Source of the DNA: an uncultured Actinomycetes bacterium
GTDB taxonomy: Bacteria; Actinomycetota; Aquicultoria; CAJVYJ01
NCBI GenBank assembly: GCA_913009475.1
Contig: CAJVYJ010000071.1
Location: 1 to 8,246 of the forward strand
DNA length: 8,246 bases
Reading direction: 5' to 3'
A program made the translations under genes and the position numbers. The notes beneath the pieces are model-generated. The model did no database searches and was not told the origin of the DNA. It was given only the letters and a program-made list of their open reading frames with translations. The first letter of the stretch is position 1. Each line of letters opens with the position of its first letter. This document shows, piece by piece, positions 5,301 through 8,246 of this stretch.

Positions 5301-7990
5301 TATTTAATATATCTGTCCCAGCTTGCGTAAGTTTCTTTAATCGACCCACGTGGGAAGGCCAGTATAATCAGTAACAGACCGCCGATAGCTCCATATAAAG
5401 GAGTCAGCGATGAGCCGGCGCCGGCGAGCAGCCACGGGGCTATAATCAACCAAGCGCCAAACAATATATTGACGAAGCGAACGCTGCGAGCTACCTCGGA
5501 AAAAGCAATAATCGAAAATGTCACTACCAGGGCGCCAAATAGATGGTCGCTGTTGGCCATAGCTCCAAAATTGTCTAAGGTAACTCGTGTGAACATGAAT
5601 GACACACCAATCAAGGTGCTAACCAATAGAGTAATTGGGAATGTCATACCGCGCACGCCCTCTTTTACCCAGTCGCTTGTTGTTCCCAGGGCAGCGGTGG
5701 AAGTATCATCACTGCCGCCCTCCATGGCATCACCGGTCCAGAAAGTGCGCCAGAACGGTTTACCTTTACGACGCGCGTCAACTAAAAATTGTCCCATGGC
5801 CACAAATTCGTCGAGTGAATAGGGGATCATTATCAACATTGCCAGCGCGGTTACCAGGCAAAGCGTACACCAGGTGCCAATTACAATCGGTTGGATGATA
5901 ATAAAGACGATGCTGACGATGCCGAGTGGCAGGATTAAGAGGCCAAGGCCCAGCGCCATCCATGGCATGGTACGCCAACGCTGTTTGCCGCCCATTAAAG
6001 TCATGAATAATTCAAATAGATATACGACGGCGCCTAGGCCGGCATCGGCTATCGGCCAGGCTTTTGACGCATTCGAGGTAATAATCGTCATGGTTCCGGA
6101 ACCGAAGAAAGGGTCCCAGGCGTTGTTGATATAGCCAAGTTGGTAGGCCGCCATATACCGGGCGATGAAAAATCCAAACAGCGCTAAGACCGCGATAGGT
6201 AGTCGTTGCAGCCAACTTGATGGTGTGTAATTCCACCCTGGTGGGATATCAGGCTTACCCATCATACCGGACATACTCATACCCGGCATCATCGGGACCA
6301 AGATTGAAAACGCGATTACCAGAGAACCGACCAGGGTTGCGTTGGCATAGGCCGCCGGCAAAGGGGTCCAAAATACCAGTGGCGCGAATAAGAGCCAAGA
6401 ACCGACGGCGGTATTGGCCCATTGCGCCCATGGATAGCGGCGCGACATATTGGCGGCCAGTAAACTAAAGATGATTATTAGGATGCCACTTATAACATCA
6501 CTCCAGGTCATCATCAGGTTGCGGCTGGCAAACGAGGGTAGACCGCGCTCGGCCATAGTGCGTAACAGATTGGTGTTGGCGGTAAAGTCGCTCAGATAAC
6601 CAAGCGCAAACGGACTGGTCAACATCCAAAAGCCGAGTATTAGATTTACATAATGCGGCCATAACTTCTTGCGATGCATCGCAACCATCATGTTGGGATG
6701 ATCGGCCTGATTTTTAGCGTTGTCGTGCTTGGGCACAAGGGTCATGCCGCATTTGGGACAGTTGCCCGGTTCACTTTCTTCTACTTCAGGGTGCATAGGG
6801 CAGGTATAGATCGTGCTGTTGTCCGCGGTCTCCGATTTGAGTGTTGACGAGTGGCCGGTATGTTGAGAGTGGTCAGGATTATTAGTGATTTGTCTTTGCG
6901 CCGATTGCGTTGCAGCGTCCAGCTTGCTTAGCGAAGCCGGTGGTTTTAGGTTGTTTTCCCGGTACCAACCCAGCGGATCGGCTTTTAAAGCCGCTACCAT
7001 CTTTGGTAGGGTTTCACGCAGCGAATGTTTAGGCTCCCAATTAAGTAAAGTGCGCGCCCGGGTGATATCAAGGGCGTAATGATCGTTGGCCCGGTCGATC
7101 ATCCAGGGTTTAATGAACGAATCACCGCCGGGTATGCGGCCCTGGAACCAGGCGCCGACCTTGGCGAGCGACCCCGGTATGTTGCGTGTTTCCCATGACT
7201 CGCCGTAAATCAGGCGCAGAAACGTATGTTGTAGTTCGTCGTAGCTTAGTGTTTCAGGCTCGCCCAGTAGGAGCGGTAGTTCCGGCGGCAGTTGAGCGCG
7301 ACGTTTGACAACGAGCTCAATAGCATCAACCAAGTCATCCAAATGAATGAAGGCCTGACCGTGCGAAGTCGCGCCGGTATATAGTTGACCGGTGAATTGC
7401 CGCTCATAGATACGCCGAATCTGGTGTGCCAGTGGTGGGGAATGACAATCATCATCATAAACACCCGCGATACGAAGTAACACAACTGGAATATTTCCTC
7501 GTTCTGCCCGGATGAGCTTTTCGGTTTTGACTTTTGACTCGGGGTAGGCCCAGGTCGGCCCAATTGGCGAGTCTTCAGTGATAAACTGGCCCGGCTCGAC
7601 GGGCCGGTGTACGAGCATGGTACTGGCGAAGATAAATTGCTCCACCTCGAATCCCTTTTGCAAGCCGCAAAGTAGGCGCTTAGTGCCATTGACCGTAATC
7701 TCGTCATATTTCGGACTTGGTTTACCGAGGAAATCATAGTAAGCGGCCAGATGAATAACCGAGATAATGTGCGTTCCATGGTGGTCACGGAGGGTATTGA
7801 GCCCCTCTCGCACACTCTCATCAGAAGAGATATCGACAGGTATGTACACGCAATCAAGCGGCGGTGGTGAAGCTGCCTTGCGATCAAAACCTACTACATT
7901 ATCAGAGTGTTTTTGAAGCCGGCGCATCAACGCGTCGCCAATTCGTCCGTTGGACCCGGTAACTAAGATGATACCCTTTTCCGGCTTCAT
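5300..7990 (-). CDS. Epimerase / heavy-metal-binding / SPW-VKOR-like membrane fusion protein
   Basis: One 896-residue frame joins modules usually found apart. Residues 1-345 are an extended SDR-type NAD(P)-dependent epimerase/dehydratase: nucleotide-binding TGSNGRIG (11-18), S123 and Y149-xxx-K153. Residues 395-420 are a small heavy-metal-binding segment, CPMHP (C397, H400) then CPKCGM (C411, C414), as found at the N-termini of some copper ATPases. From about 441 to the end are roughly ten to twelve membrane helices. SPW-type repeats lie at 444-510, about 521-562 and 835-857. A VKOR-like centre (about 596-735) has GTWCTLCL (C708, C711). A Met-rich loop (567-577) holds six Met. The classical VKOR loop cysteine pair is absent. 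AAGGAAGG (minus strand, 8005-7998) is a good ribosome-binding site 7 bases before the ATG. It converges on the Met-rich gene. A redox or metal-linked membrane role is likely; the substrate of the epimerase part is unknown. No frameshift is needed for the fusion. Confidence 0.9.
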   Translation of the reverse strand: MKPEKGIILVTGSNGRIGDALMRRLQKHSDNVVGFDRKAASPPPLDCVYIPVDISSDESVREGLNTLRDHHGTHIISVIHLAAYYDFLGKPSPKYDEITVNGTKRLLCGLQKGFEVEQFIFASTMLVHRPVEPGQFITEDSPIGPTWAYPESKVKTEKLIRAERGNIPVVLLRIAGVYDDDCHSPPLAHQIRRIYERQFTGQLYTGATSHGQAFIHLDDLVDAIELVVKRRAQLPPELPLLLGEPETLSYDELQHTFLRLIYGESWETRNIPGSLAKVGAWFQGRIPGGDSFIKPWMIDRANDHYALDITRARTLLNWEPKHSLRETLPKMVAALKADPLGWYRENNLKPPASLSKLDAATQSAQRQITNNPDHSQHTGHSSTLKSETADNSTIYTCPMHPEVEESEPGNCPKCGMTLVPKHDNAKNQADHPNMMVAMHRKKLWPHYVNLILGFWMLTSPFALGYLSDFTANTNLLRTMAERGLPSFASRNLMMTWSDVISGILIIIFSLLAANMSRRYPWAQWANTAVGSWLLFAPLVFWTPLPAAYANATLVGSLVIAFSILVPMMPGMSMSGMMGKPDIPPGWNYTPSSWLQRLPIAVLALFGFFIARYMAAYQLGYINNAWDPFFGSGTMTIITSNASKAWPIADAGLGAVVYLFELFMTLMGGKQRWRTMPWMALGLGLLILPLGIVSIVFIIIQPIVIGTWCTLCLVTALAMLIMIPYSLDEFVAMGQFLVDARRKGKPFWRTFWTGDAMEGGSDDTSTAALGTTSDWVKEGVRGMTFPITLLVSTLIGVSFMFTRVTLDNFGAMANSDHLFGALVVTFSIIAFSEVARSVRFVNILFGAWLIIAPWLLAGAGSSLTPLYGAIGGLLLIILAFPRGSIKETYASWDRYIK

Positions 7991-8018
7991 AACCGTACCT
8001 TCCTTATTTAGTTTTAAT

Positions 8019-8027
8019 ATTATATCA
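8019..8027 (-). promoter_or_regulatory. Extended -10 promoter of the fusion gene
   Basis: On the minus strand this reads TGATATAAT, a consensus extended -10 element. No good -35 is seen at normal spacing, which is usual for extended -10 promoters. Transcription would start near 8012, giving a leader of about 22 nt that contains the AAGGAAGG ribosome-binding site. Confidence 0.6.
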
Positions 8028-8080
8028 GGACTATTGATATTTTACCCGAGACTAATATAACTTATCTGATTTTTCTTTGC

Positions 8081-8111
8081 TTGACAAAATTCGCGAGACA
8101 GCTAAGATAAT
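8081..8111 (+). promoter_or_regulatory. Weak divergent promoter candidate
   Basis: A consensus TTGACA (8081-8086) is followed by GATAAT (8106-8111), but the 19-bp spacing is poor. It would drive a gene beyond the end of the insert. No coding sequence is visible here to support it. Confidence 0.2.
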
Positions 8112-8115
8112 ATAT

Positions 8116-8181
8116 AGATCGGAAGAGCACACGTCTGAACTCCAGTCACACTGATATATCTCGTATGCCGTCTTCTGCTTG
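8116..8181 (-). other. Illumina P7 index adapter, inverted copy (artefact)
   Basis: This is the exact reverse complement of 22-87, including the index (ACTGATAT at 8150-8157). It is library sequence. The genomic insert ends at 8115, give or take a base shared with the adapter. Confidence 0.98.
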
Positions 8182-8246
8182 AAAAAAAAAAACACAATAA
8201 CAACACCTGCCAGATAAAGATCGACTGACAACAGATGTCACTCGTA
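8182..8246. other. Non-genomic outer library tail (right)
   Basis: Eleven A's are followed by about 54 bases of low-redundancy sequence beyond the flow-cell adapter. Its adapter-proximal part matches the left tail in reverse complement (AATAACAA). It is presumably a primer or platform adapter that I cannot identify. It should not be annotated as biology. Confidence 0.9.

Noticed and set aside
5300..7990. Two separate genes (epimerase and membrane protein) joined by a sequencing error
   Set aside because: The junction (about residues 346-394) is an ordinary polar linker in one frame, with no homopolymer or start site with a ribosome-binding sequence evident at the membrane part.

Overview
The window is an 8.0-kb bacterial DNA insert (88-8115) still carrying its sequencing-library ends. 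A 66-base Illumina P7-type index adapter sits at each end, in inverted orientation and with the same 8-base index, and short non-genomic tails lie outside both. The insert is probably from an uncultivated bacterium. Indirect signs fit the Candidate Phyla Radiation (Patescibacteria): a group I intron in 23S rRNA, a response regulator without an evident Shine-Dalgarno site, and a small secreted protein with the 'GKyTsEQKqaIL' signature I associate with those genomes. This is inference, not a phylogenetic placement.

Layout. 88-1516 is the 3' part of 23S rRNA, from about E. coli position 1790 to the end. It is split at U1931 by a compact 320-nt group I intron (229-548) with no homing endonuclease. 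5S rRNA follows (1576-1695) inside a 14-bp processing stem. 1736-1797 and 4578-4639 are two inverted copies of a 62-bp hairpin repeat. They bracket a metal-handling block: a small membrane-anchored heavy-metal-associated (HMA) protein (2087-2497), an OmpR-type response regulator (2642-3316) and its sensor kinase (3313-4326). To the right are a GC-rich hairpin cluster, a secreted Met/His-rich protein (4694-5215), a shared bidirectional terminator, and a convergent 896-residue fusion protein (7990-5300, minus strand).

The main result is in the HMA gene. The metal-binding motif GMTCxxC has an in-frame TGA in place of its first Cys (GMT-TGA-SSC), and a perfect-length HMA domain continues in frame after it. 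A hairpin resembling a bacterial SECIS element starts 12 nt past the TGA, with a G in its small apical loop. The best reading is a selenocysteine-containing (UxxC) metal-binding protein. TGA is an ordinary stop elsewhere in the window and is never internal to the other genes, which argues against a UGA-reassigned genetic code.

How the genes may work together (inference): the sensor kinase has a Met-rich extracytoplasmic loop, the secreted protein a Met/His-rich tail, and the fusion protein a CPMHP...CPKCGM heavy-metal-binding segment, a Met-rich loop and a VKOR-like CTLC redox site. With the UxxC HMA protein, these look like a sensing and sequestration/redox set for a soft metal such as copper, silver or mercury. 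No metal pump or reductase is visible, so the metal and direction of transport are unknown.
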